This document shows positions 1 to 5,479 of a stretch of DNA of 5,479 bases, piece by piece. The stretch spans positions 1-5,479 of the forward strand of contig DFUT01000045.1 of NCBI GenBank assembly GCA_002381125.1, read 5' to 3'. The stretch's first letter is position 1. Each line of letters starts with the position of its first letter. The notes beneath the pieces were generated by a model, which saw only the letters and a program-made list of their open reading frames with translations, searched no databases and had not been told where the DNA came from. Source of the stretch: Bacteroidales bacterium UBA4179 (GTDB lineage Bacteria; Bacteroidota; Bacteroidia; Bacteroidales; Dysgonomonadaceae). The translations under genes and the position numbers were made by a program.

Positions 1-2
1 AC

Positions 3-104
3 AACATCGGATTCCGTGAGACCGGTGTAAAACAAACCTGCCTCTTTGCCGCATTTGAAGCGGGATACAGCGGTGCGGACAGAGCGAACTTCATGCGAGG
101 ATGA
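3..104 (+). other. Open frame cut by the left edge; possible tail of an upstream gene
   Basis: A frame without a start codon is open from the window edge to a TGA at 102-104 and would encode 33 residues beginning NIGFRETGVKQTC. The other two plus-strand frames are stopped within the first 30 bases. I do not recognise the peptide. The NIGFR opening is loosely like the end of formylglycine-generating-enzyme-like domains, but the rest does not follow that pattern. The stop lies inside the 11-bp tandem repeat that begins near 85, so the last residues would be encoded by repeat units. It may equally be chance: about 100 bases of open frame is weak evidence for a gene. Confidence 0.15.
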
Positions 105-172
105 CGCAAGCCTGATGCAAGCATGGAGCGAGGATGGTGCAGCCTTGGTACGGACTTGGTGCGGAGAAGGTG
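85..172. repeat. Degenerate 11-bp tandem repeat, eight units
   Basis: Eight consecutive 11-base units can be laid out without gaps: CGAACTTCATG, CGAGGATGACG, CAAGCCTGATG, CAAGCATGGAG, CGAGGATGGTG, CAGCCTTGGTA, CGGACTTGGTG and CGGAGAAGGTG. The shared pattern is roughly C-R-R-S-N-W-TGGTG, and GCGAGGATG occurs exactly twice, 33 bases (three units) apart. The unit length is not a multiple of three, so a frame running through it does not produce a simple peptide repeat. The array is more G-rich than its surroundings and has a strong purine bias on the plus strand. Its function is unknown. It lies downstream of the minus-strand gene cluster, next to the bipartite inverted repeat at 179-222. Confidence 0.6.
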
Positions 173-178
173 TGTCTT

Positions 179-222
179 GTCCTAAAATAAGTTTACAGTA
201 AATGTAAACAAAAAATCAGGAC
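179..222. repeat. Bipartite inverted repeat, possible insertion-sequence end remnant
   Basis: Two nested dyads share one centre region. The outer arms are GTCCT (179-183) and AGGAC (218-222). The inner arms are GTTTACA (191-197) and TGTAAAC (203-209), with a 5-base loop. The segments between outer and inner arms are A-rich on the plus strand and do not pair. The layout (TTGTCCTAAAATAA, then a dyad, then ATCAGGACGAAACAAT) resembles from memory the terminal sequences of some Bacteroidota insertion sequences. However, no transposase follows: the sequence runs straight into the 3' end of the Mut7-C gene. An IS origin is therefore only a suggestion, and the inner dyad may simply be a terminator. 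Confidence 0.4.
184..209 (-). terminator. Possible terminator of the malQ operon
   Basis: Read on the minus strand, 25 bases after the Mut7-C stop codon, GTTTACA pairs with TGTAAAC over 7 bp around a 5-base loop and is followed at once by TTATTTT. That is the shape of an intrinsic terminator and it lies at the right place for the minus-strand cluster. The stem is AT-rich (two G-C pairs), so termination may be weak. On the plus strand the stem is followed by an A-run, so it would not act as an intrinsic terminator in that direction. Confidence 0.35.
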
Positions 223-234
223 GAAACAATCGTA

Positions 235-717
235 TCAATCAGGAAGAAGGTACTGATGAATAAGGCTGAGCATATTATCGAAATGTGATCCCTTCCAATA
301 GATGCGATCACAGGAACTGCAGTGGAAAAACTCATTAAAATGGTTTGCCGTGCGAGGTTTGAGTCGGGGAAGGATTTGCTGTTTATCTATCGGGATAAGT
401 ACGTTGTTACATTCCATACAACGGGTTAGCGGATCAATACTCTTCGACAAATCCAGTTTATTGACGAGATCCCGAATCTGTTCCAACGGAACAGACGACC
501 TGATCCAATAGGAATGGGTTACCTTTTCATCTCTGATTAACCGGTAATTGCGGGAAAGAATAATTCTTTTTTCTTCAGCCGGCGGCACTCCCAATGAAGT
601 GATTGCCTGTTGCACCGACATCCCGTCTTTCAGCGGATATTCAAACCATACCTTTCGCATCTTCTCAGGAAGATGCTCATTCAACTCTTCATAAAAACGA
701 AAATATGCCTTACTCAT
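235..717 (-). CDS. Mut7-C family protein with internal deletion; probably non-catalytic
   Basis: The 160-residue product has the two ends of the Mut7-C family but lacks the middle. Residues 1-48 (AYFRFYEELNEHLP, then SVQQAITSLGVPP) match the first half of the Mut7-C ubiquitin-like domain. Residues 49-160 match the second half of the Mut7-C predicted RNase (PIN-like) domain: KRIILSRNYRL, VTHSYWIRS, then a zinc ribbon with C100, C103, C133 and C136 and the YWKGSH motif. Full-length relatives, as I remember them, are about 240-250 residues. The missing part would include the rest of the ubiquitin-like fold and the first catalytic segment with its conserved Asp. The family motif normally written LTRD reads LSRN here (N57), so a second acidic residue is also gone. 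The start ATG overlaps the end of the preceding small ORF, with AAGGG a few bases upstream as a plausible ribosome site. It is either a decaying gene or a retained RNA- or zinc-binding remnant. The family assignment is firm; activity is doubtful. Confidence 0.8.
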   Translation of the reverse strand: MSKAYFRFYEELNEHLPEKMRKVWFEYPLKDGMSVQQAITSLGVPPAEEKRIILSRNYRLIRDEKVTHSYWIRSSVPLEQIRDLVNKLDLSKSIDPLTRCMECNNVLIPIDKQQILPRLKPRTANHFNEFFHCSSCDRIYWKGSHFDNMLSLIHQYLLPD

Positions 718-844
718 TGTTCCCTTGCTCGAGCCAATTTTTAATTTTTTGGGCGTACCCGGCCAAATCCGTTTCGCCTGCTTCTTCCAGTTTTTTACGA
801 ATATGTGAGGTTACGCAGAAAATATTGTTTTGCAACTGATTCAC
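710..844 (-). CDS. Putative small protein, 44 residues, unknown function
   Basis: Between malQ and the Mut7-C gene a GTG-started frame encodes 44 residues: (M)NQLQNNIFCVTSHIRKKLEEAGETDLAG continuing to YAQKIKNWLEQGNNE. The composition is that of a soluble helical protein, with two amphipathic Lys/Glu-rich stretches (about residues 13-23 and 26-40), and no signal peptide or membrane segment. It begins 16 bases after the malQ stop. Its TAA (710-712) lies 8 bases inside the next gene, since the ATG of the Mut7-C gene is within AATGAGTAA, an arrangement typical of translational coupling. I do not recognise the family. The weak points are the GTG start, no clear Shine-Dalgarno sequence and the short length. 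The frame also continues open upstream into the malQ 3' end without a better start, so it could be a fragment of something larger. Confidence 0.45.
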   Translation of the reverse strand: MNQLQNNIFCVTSHIRKKLEEAGETDLAGYAQKIKNWLEQGNNE

Positions 845-860
845 ATTTAAAAAAGATCTG

Positions 861-3542
861 TTATTTTTTTCGCTGCGTCATTTCTCTCATTACGGCGTTG
901 AAACGATTTTCTTTCAGCAAATCATCCAAGGAAATATGCATGCGGTATCGCCAGTAATGTTTCGGGTTTGCCGGAATGTTGATGCGTTCCGCATATGGAT
1001 TGGGATAACGGAGTTCACCGTCGATCGCTATCCAATCTTGCCACGGAATGATTACCCACAGGGAAGAGGATTGAAGATGCAATTCCAATATTTCGCGGCA
1101 TAACTCCGGCGTACATGTATCGGGAGCCTCGCCCTCATGTCCGAGAATGTGGTTGTAATAGTACTGTGTCAATTCCTTGTTTTCTTCCCACCATACCCGT
1201 ATGGGCGACATATCGTGAGTAGATGTGGTGCAAACCGAAAAATAGGGCAGACGCTTAAGATCCGAGAAAAGGGTGTGAGCGGTTTTCGGCATACGTTGAA
1301 TTTCGAGACTCAATATTTGCAATTCCTGCATCACCGAAGGCACACATTGGGGAACCATGCCAAGATCTTCGCCGCAAGCCATCATTGATGTGGCTGAAAT
1401 GAGCGGAGGAAGCTTTTTCATTGCCTGCTCGCGCCAAAATTCGTTGTGTCTGTTGTAGAAGAAATCATCGTAAATCCGATTGAATGCTTGTTTTACGGTA
1501 TCGTCCAGATACCGATACGAGTAAGTAAATTGTGCGGCAATGCGTGGATGAAATTTGTTTTGCTCCATGCGGTCTCTTACAAAAAGTACTTCGGTACACA
1601 ATTCCATCAGCCCTTTTCTTATCCGATTATTTTTCACATCGGTTTTATCTTTAAATAAATTTTTTATTTTCACTTGGGTATCGCAAAACGGTTTCAACCG
1701 GTATCGTTCTTTTTCGATACTCTCCAAATAAAGCCGAACAACTTCTTTGGTGTATGATCCAAAAAGAACCGGAAGAAAATTTTCGTGAATAAACGGCTTC
1801 ACCATTCTCTCTTCATCGAAAAGGAGTCCTGCCGCCACGAGTTCGTCGGAAGTGTAGGGGAGGGCAGGGTTAAATTGTCCAAGTAATCCTTGAATGGCAT
1901 CGATGGGTATTTCCCATATCCTGAAAAAACCAAGAATGTGATCGATGCGATAGGCATCAAAGTAGTTTGCCATTTTTTGAAAACGTCGTTTCCACCATGC
2001 ATAGTTTTCTTTCTCCATTGCAGGCCAATTGTAGGTGGGGAAACCCCAATTTTGTCCGAATACCGAAAAAGCGTCGGGTGGAGCACCCATTTGTGCGTTC
2101 AAATTAAACAATTCGGGATTCGCCCATACATCCACGCTGTTGCGATGAACGCCGATAGGGATATCGCCTTTCAATGCAACGCCCTTTTTGTGGGCATATT
2201 CTTTTACTTTGGAAAGCTGACAGTGGAGCAGATATTGCATGAAACTGTAGAAAGAGGTTTCCTGCTTGGCTGTTTTGTCTTTTCTCAACATACGCTTGAG
2301 CTGCGCTTTATCATATCGGGCAAATTCTCCCCAATCTTCGAAATGCGTCGTATTGTTTTTATCCCGTAAATAGCAATAGCAGCAATAAGGGAAAAGCCAG
2401 GACTCGTTTTCTTTGCAGAATGTGCGGTATGCCGCTGATGGCAGGATGTTCTCTGCCTCTTGATCAAACAAATCGCGACAGTATTTCAGTTTCAGATGTA
2501 AGGCCTTTTCATAATCAACGTCTTTTAAATCGTTCAATTTTTTTGCTTCCGATAAATATGCTGCTTGTTTTTTGGAATCCTTGAGTGGGAAATCTTTAAG
2601 ACCAAGATAGATGGGATGCAGAGCAAAAACGGAAATTGCCGAATAAGGATACGAGTCGCGCCAAGTTTTGGAACCGGTGGTATCGTTTATTGGCAGAAGC
2701 TGAACAATGTGTTGTCCGGTAGTTGTTGCCCAGTCGACCATTTTTTTCAGATCGTTTAAATCGCCTATCCCATAACTTTCGTCCGAACGGAGCGAGAAAA
2801 CGGGTATGGCAACGCCGCACCCTTTCCACGCATAGGATGCGTATCGGAAAGGGATGGCCATTTCTACTTGCATGAAATTGTCCTTCTGTTCTCCTTGAAA
2901 AATCAATAGACGGTTATCGCCGTCTTCCCATCGTATTGCTTTTCTTGTTGAAACGTCGACGATAACAAATTTGTAGGCTGTCGGAGGTTTTACCTTTTCT
3001 GCATTCAGGACGATTTCCCATTCGCCGTTACCCACATAAGTCAACGGCAGCGCTTTGGTCAAATCCCAATTGCCCAATCCTTCGCTCTCGCCACTGATAA
3101 CCGGTTGCATGTTTTTCTCCGCATAAGGACAAAGCACATGGAGTAATATATTGCCATTTTTGTATGCAGAAACAGTATTGTTTTTTTTGTGAGCAAATAC
3201 GCTTTCGATGAAAACCGATGAATAGAGGTATTGATGAAAGGGTTTATCTTTCCAGTGATCTTTAATGGAGAACATTTTTTTGCCTCCGGTTTTTAGCAGG
3301 CGCCATTTACCCCACTCGCGGCGAGTGGTGGTGCCTGCTTCTCTAATAAAATAGTAATACTCGATTGTTTTTGTTTTTCTTATCGTAATTTCTGCACCCC
3401 AGTTGTGCCCGTCTGTCGTGGATAGTTCTATCGCTTTGTTTTCATCTCTATTTCCCAGCTCAGGGATGGATCCGCAAATACAGACTTGTTGTCCCCATCG
3501 GGTATAGTATTCGATATTGAATTTTATATGGATTGTCGACAT
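861..3542 (-). CDS. malQ: 4-alpha-glucanotransferase, GH77, DPE2-type with two CBM20 modules
   Basis: This 893-residue cytoplasmic enzyme transfers alpha-1,4-glucan segments between maltodextrins and releases glucose (amylomaltase). No signal peptide is seen. Residues about 1-100 and 130-225 are two CBM20 starch-binding modules (GSIPELGN at 24-31; GLGNWDLTKALPL at 155-167). The GH77 barrel follows from about 240: YGIGDLNDL, QLLPINDTTG and SYPYSAISVFALHP near 257-310, KGDIPIGV at 458-465, and GQNWGFPTYNW at 496-506. The three catalytic acids are visible: nucleophile D534 in YRIDH, acid/base E725 in ACGEDLG, and D777 in STHD. The roughly 190 residues between D534 and E725, against about 50 in short bacterial amylomaltases, are the insertion typical of plant DPE2 and its bacterial relatives. 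The first CBM20 has R32 where GNW normally gives Trp; the second keeps W159, K191 and W205. The ATG start at 3542 suits the N-terminal beta-strand of the first CBM20 and lies about 30 bases below a -7 box. Length and architecture match Bacteroidota homologues, and the gene appears intact. Confidence 0.95.
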   Translation of the reverse strand: MSTIHIKFNIEYYTRWGQQVCICGSIPELGNRDENKAIELSTTDGHNWGAEITIRKTKTIEYYYFIREAGTTTRREWGKWRLLKTGGKKMFSIKDHWKDKPFHQYLYSSVFIESVFAHKKNNTVSAYKNGNILLHVLCPYAEKNMQPVISGESEGLGNWDLTKALPLTYVGNGEWEIVLNAEKVKPPTAYKFVIVDVSTRKAIRWEDGDNRLLIFQGEQKDNFMQVEMAIPFRYASYAWKGCGVAIPVFSLRSDESYGIGDLNDLKKMVDWATTTGQHIVQLLPINDTTGSKTWRDSYPYSAISVFALHPIYLGLKDFPLKDSKKQAAYLSEAKKLNDLKDVDYEKALHLKLKYCRDLFDQEAENILPSAAYRTFCKENESWLFPYCCYCYLRDKNNTTHFEDWGEFARYDKAQLKRMLRKDKTAKQETSFYSFMQYLLHCQLSKVKEYAHKKGVALKGDIPIGVHRNSVDVWANPELFNLNAQMGAPPDAFSVFGQNWGFPTYNWPAMEKENYAWWKRRFQKMANYFDAYRIDHILGFFRIWEIPIDAIQGLLGQFNPALPYTSDELVAAGLLFDEERMVKPFIHENFLPVLFGSYTKEVVRLYLESIEKERYRLKPFCDTQVKIKNLFKDKTDVKNNRIRKGLMELCTEVLFVRDRMEQNKFHPRIAAQFTYSYRYLDDTVKQAFNRIYDDFFYNRHNEFWREQAMKKLPPLISATSMMACGEDLGMVPQCVPSVMQELQILSLEIQRMPKTAHTLFSDLKRLPYFSVCTTSTHDMSPIRVWWEENKELTQYYYNHILGHEGEAPDTCTPELCREILELHLQSSSLWVIIPWQDWIAIDGELRYPNPYAERINIPANPKHYWRYRMHISLDDLLKENRFNAVMREMTQRKK

Positions 3543-3571
3543 GGATTAAATAGTAAAATAATGAAACACAA

Positions 3572-3579
3572 CAAAGCTA
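3572..3579 (-). promoter_or_regulatory. Putative Bacteroidota-type -7 box for malQ
   Basis: On the minus strand TAGCTTTG fits the TAnnTTTG element used by the primary sigma factor of Bacteroidota. It lies 30 bases upstream of the malQ ATG, which would give a leader of roughly 20-25 bases. No convincing TTTG -33 element is present at the usual spacing of about 20 bases; the nearest TTG is about 24 bases upstream. If active, malQ and the genes after it can be transcribed independently of the transporter gene. Confidence 0.4.
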
Positions 3580-3644
3580 CATTATTTTTCCATTCGAAGT
3601 GCGCAATACCGTTGTTTTTTTACTGAAACGGCATTGGGTCTAGT

Positions 3645-3668
3645 TGTAAAATCACGAATGATTTTACA
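3645..3668 (-). terminator. Hairpin at the transporter stop codon; weak terminator candidate
   Basis: TGTAAAATC (3645-3653) and GATTTTACA (3660-3668) are perfect 9-bp inverted arms around a 6-base loop. The TAA of the transporter gene (3664-3666) lies within the first transcribed arm. The stem has two G-C pairs and no T-run follows on either strand, so it is not a classical intrinsic terminator. It could attenuate read-through from the transporter into malQ or protect the 3' end of the transporter message. Confidence 0.3.
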
Positions 3669-5334
3669 GAAAAATAAGAATCATGAGTTGTGCCGTAACC
3701 ACGCGCAAAAACATAACCAACGGATAAACCGTTGCATAACTCACTGCCGGCGCATCGTTTCCGGCCACGGCATTCGAGTAAGACAAAGCAGGGGGATCGG
3801 TCATACTTCCCGAAATCAACCCCATCAACGTAAAATAATTCAGCTTAAAGCCTTTGCGTCCGACAATACCGACAATGAACAACGGAACCATTGTAATGAT
3901 CACTCCATATCCTATCCATTTGTAACCACCATTCACAATAGTTTCCACAAAACCTTCTCCGGCGCTCAGCCCCACACAAGCGAGAAATATAGCAATGCCG
4001 ATTTCGCGCAACATTAGGTTGGCACTCATGGTGGTATAGGTGACAAGTTTAAACTTCGGGCCAAATTTGCTAAGAAGAATAGAAACGATCAATGGTCCAC
4101 CTGCAAGACCGAGTTTGACCGGTTGAGGAATTCCGGGGAACATAATGGGGATGCTTCCTAGAAGGACACCCAGAGCGATACCGATAAAAATGGTAATCAG
4201 GTTTGGTTCTCTTAAGCGTTTTAGTGAATTTCCCAACAGTTGTTCTACATTGGCAATGGCTGCTTCGGATCCCACTACTGTTACCCGGTCTCCCAACTGC
4301 AATCGTAATCCTGCATCGGCAACCAGGTCTACACCTGCTCTGTTGACCCGTGTGATATTTACTCCGTATAAGTTGCGAAGTTGAAGTTGTCCAATAGATT
4401 TACCGTTGATTTTTGGTTTGGTAATGACGATTCTGCGAGAAACCAGTTGGGAATCCAGTTTATCCCACTCGTTTTTGTCCATATCGATTTTCTTTCCAAT
4501 AAAAGCTTCAATGATATCGATATTTTTTAAATTGGAAACAACCAAGATTTTATCGTTCTCGTAGAGGCGGGTGTTGGGTCGAGGAATTTCCAGGGTTCCT
4601 GTATCTGCATGCAATACACGAGAAATAACGAATTCGCAGTCAATAAGACGCTTTATCTCTTGAATGGTTTTTCCGAAAATGGCAGGATTCAGTACTTGCA
4701 GCGAAAACATATGGGCTTCGGTCATTTTCGAAGCGTTTATTTTCTCGAGATCTTTACTCTCTTTCTCAAGATCAATGCGAAACAAATATCTTAAAATGAT
4801 TAACGTTAAAATGATACCTACAACACCCAGTGGATAGGCAACGGCATATCCCATTGCGATGGATGGATCGTTTTGGCCTGTCATATCGAAATAGGTTTGT
4901 TGTGCCGCACCAAGTCCGGGAGTATTGGTAACGGCACCCGAAAGAATCCCCACCATAGTAGGAATAGGCACACCGGTTATCAAATGAATCACGTAAGCAG
5001 TGATCACTCCCAAAAAAACAATTGCTGTTGCAAGCAGATTAAGCGTTAACCCTTCTTGTTTGAAAGACGAAAAAAAACTGGGTCCCACTTGCATTCCTAT
5101 GGAGTAGATAAACAAAATCAATCCAAATTCCTTTAAAAACTGAAGGACGTTTTCGTCAATTCCCAAGCCGAGATGTCCGAAGAAAATACCGATAAACAGA
5201 ATCCACGTTATTCCCAATGACACACCACAGATTTTTACTTTACCGAGTAAAATGCCAATCGAAATGACCAGTGACAATATAAGAATACCATGTGCAACAC
5301 CGGTTCCGAAAATCAGTTCATATAACCATTCCAT
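3664..5334 (-). CDS. AAE-family putative transporter with paired TrkA_C (RCK_C) domains, YidE/YbjL type
   Basis: The 556-residue inner-membrane protein belongs to the aspartate:alanine exchanger (AAE) family, as do E. coli YidE and YbjL; the substrate cannot be read from sequence. It has two related membrane halves, about residues 10-186 and 378-556, each with several hydrophobic spans. Between them are two cytosolic TrkA_C/RCK_C regulatory domains, at about 205-285 (FSLQVLNPAIFGKTI, then NDKILVVSN) and 297-370 (RRIVITKPKINGKSIGQL, then LGDRVTVVG). The duplication shows in paired signatures: SGAVTNTPGLG (132-142) with SGSMTDPPALS (508-518), and AYPLG (166-170) with VYPLV (536-540). I chose the ATG at 5334 (MEWLYELIFGTG). 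The open frame extends 30 codons further to an ATG at 5424, but that part is Lys/Gln-rich, unlike the family N-terminus, and covers the predicted promoter. The length from 5334 matches the family's usual 550-560. The leader is AT-rich with no strong Shine-Dalgarno sequence. malQ follows 121 bp downstream on the same strand, but no functional link is shown. Confidence 0.92.
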   Translation of the reverse strand: MEWLYELIFGTGVAHGILILSLVISIGILLGKVKICGVSLGITWILFIGIFFGHLGLGIDENVLQFLKEFGLILFIYSIGMQVGPSFFSSFKQEGLTLNLLATAIVFLGVITAYVIHLITGVPIPTMVGILSGAVTNTPGLGAAQQTYFDMTGQNDPSIAMGYAVAYPLGVVGIILTLIILRYLFRIDLEKESKDLEKINASKMTEAHMFSLQVLNPAIFGKTIQEIKRLIDCEFVISRVLHADTGTLEIPRPNTRLYENDKILVVSNLKNIDIIEAFIGKKIDMDKNEWDKLDSQLVSRRIVITKPKINGKSIGQLQLRNLYGVNITRVNRAGVDLVADAGLRLQLGDRVTVVGSEAAIANVEQLLGNSLKRLREPNLITIFIGIALGVLLGSIPIMFPGIPQPVKLGLAGGPLIVSILLSKFGPKFKLVTYTTMSANLMLREIGIAIFLACVGLSAGEGFVETIVNGGYKWIGYGVIITMVPLFIVGIVGRKGFKLNYFTLMGLISGSMTDPPALSYSNAVAGNDAPAVSYATVYPLVMFLRVVTAQLMILIFL

Positions 5335-5398
5335 ATAAAAAATATATAACCTAAATAAATTTTTGTGTGATATTTTGCAGGTACGCTGCTGTTTTAGT

Positions 5399-5416
5399 TT
5401 TGCATTTAATTGCAAA
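5399..5416. promoter_or_regulatory. TTTGCA/TGCAAA dyad at the predicted transporter start site; possible operator
   Basis: TTTGCA (5399-5404) and TGCAAA (5411-5416) form a perfect 6-bp inverted repeat with a 6-base AT spacer. Its right arm overlaps the minus-strand -7 box and its centre falls where transcription of the transporter gene would begin. A symmetric site there could be bound by a dimeric repressor. The short arms and AT-rich sequence make chance a real alternative. Confidence 0.25.
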
Positions 5417-5420
5417 GATA
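5413..5420 (-). promoter_or_regulatory. Putative Bacteroidota-type -7 box for the transporter gene
   Basis: On the minus strand TATCTTTG fits TAnnTTTG exactly. Transcription from it would start near 5405-5408 and give a leader of about 70 bases before the ATG at 5334. No clear TTTG -33 element is found 19-21 bases upstream. Because the box overlaps the region of the alternative upstream ATG at 5424, it supports the shorter protein start. Confidence 0.45.
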
Positions 5421-5442
5421 ACATTTATTTCATGAATTTCTT

Positions 5443-5450
5443 TATCTTTG
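5443..5450 (+). promoter_or_regulatory. Putative divergent -7 box for a gene beyond the right edge
   Basis: TATCTTTG on the plus strand is identical to the box facing the other way at 5413-5420. It would start a transcript near 5456 reading out of the window to the right. No start codon is visible in the remaining bases and no -33 element is evident, so the downstream gene and the promoter's activity are both unknown. Confidence 0.3.
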
Positions 5451-5479
5451 TGGAATTGTGACGAGGGTTTAGTCTAAAG

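Noticed and set aside
31..201. Second plus-strand open frame through the 11-bp repeat, ending at TAA 199-201
   Set aside because: It has no start codon before a late internal ATG, runs through a tandem repeat and into the inverted repeat, and its product is not recognised. The openness is explained by the repeat's lack of stop codons in that phase.
603..839. Plus-strand 78-codon open frame over the small ORF and the Mut7-C start
   Set aside because: It is antisense to two minus-strand frames, one of which is a recognised family. Its peptide is Ser/Pro/Phe-rich low-information sequence, typical of a shadow frame.
1890..2369. Plus-strand 159-codon open frame inside malQ
   Set aside because: It is fully antisense to the conserved GH77 catalytic domain and its translation shows no recognisable domain. 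The open frame is a by-product of malQ codon usage.
3609..3630. CCGTT/AACGG arms around a T-run in the transporter-malQ gap
   Set aside because: The stem has only five pairs and a long loop, and the T-run lies within the loop, so it is not a credible terminator or riboswitch.
3634..4017. Plus-strand 127-codon open frame opposite the transporter C-terminus
   Set aside because: It is antisense to the conserved second membrane half. The His/Arg/Asn/Gln-rich product is what one expects from the reverse of hydrophobic codons.
5335..5424. N-terminal 30-codon extension of the transporter starting at ATG 5424
   Set aside because: The extension is polar and Lys/Gln-rich, would make the protein longer than the family's usual 550-560 residues, and lies over the predicted -7 box and start site. 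The ATG at 5334 gives the normal family N-terminus.
5468..5478. TTTAG-T-CTAAA palindrome at the right edge
   Set aside because: The arms are 5 bp in AT-rich DNA at the window end, too short to separate from chance without the flanking sequence.

Overview
This window reads as a chromosomal segment of a Bacteroidota bacterium (Bacteroidales-like, possibly near Dysgonomonas or Petrimonas; the genus is a guess). The reasons are a DPE2-type 4-alpha-glucanotransferase with two starch-binding modules, candidate promoters of the TAnnTTTG (-7) type, AT-rich leaders with weak or no Shine-Dalgarno sequence, and moderate base composition. All supported genes lie on the minus strand, so the transcriptional order runs from high to low coordinates.

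Layout in transcription order. At 5335-5479 there is a promoter region whose two TATCTTTG boxes face outward on opposite strands, plus a TTTGCA/TGCAAA dyad. An AAE-family membrane transporter (YidE/YbjL type, two TrkA_C/RCK_C domains) follows at 3664-5334. A 121-bp gap holds a small hairpin at the transporter stop codon and a likely promoter for the next gene. Next is the large GH77 4-alpha-glucanotransferase (malQ) at 861-3542. After 16 bp comes a putative 44-residue ORF (710-844, GTG start), whose end overlaps the start of a 160-residue Mut7-C family protein (235-717). The last 234 bp hold a stem with a T-rich tail on the minus strand (possible operon terminator) inside a larger bipartite inverted repeat, and then a degenerate 11-bp tandem repeat.

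Functionally, MalQ disproportionates maltodextrins in the cytoplasm and is the only gene with a firm biochemical role. The transporter's substrate is unknown, and its link to MalQ is only adjacency. The three downstream genes (malQ, small ORF, Mut7-C) are packed tightly enough to be one transcript.

The most notable observation is that the Mut7-C protein appears to have an in-frame internal deletion. It joins the start of the N-terminal ubiquitin-like domain directly to the second half of the nuclease domain, and it also carries Asn where the family's 'TRD' motif has Asp. It keeps its four-cysteine zinc ribbon. It is therefore either a decaying gene or a derivative that has lost catalysis but kept the binding module. 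I do not see a defence system, CRISPR array, RNA gene or intact mobile element.
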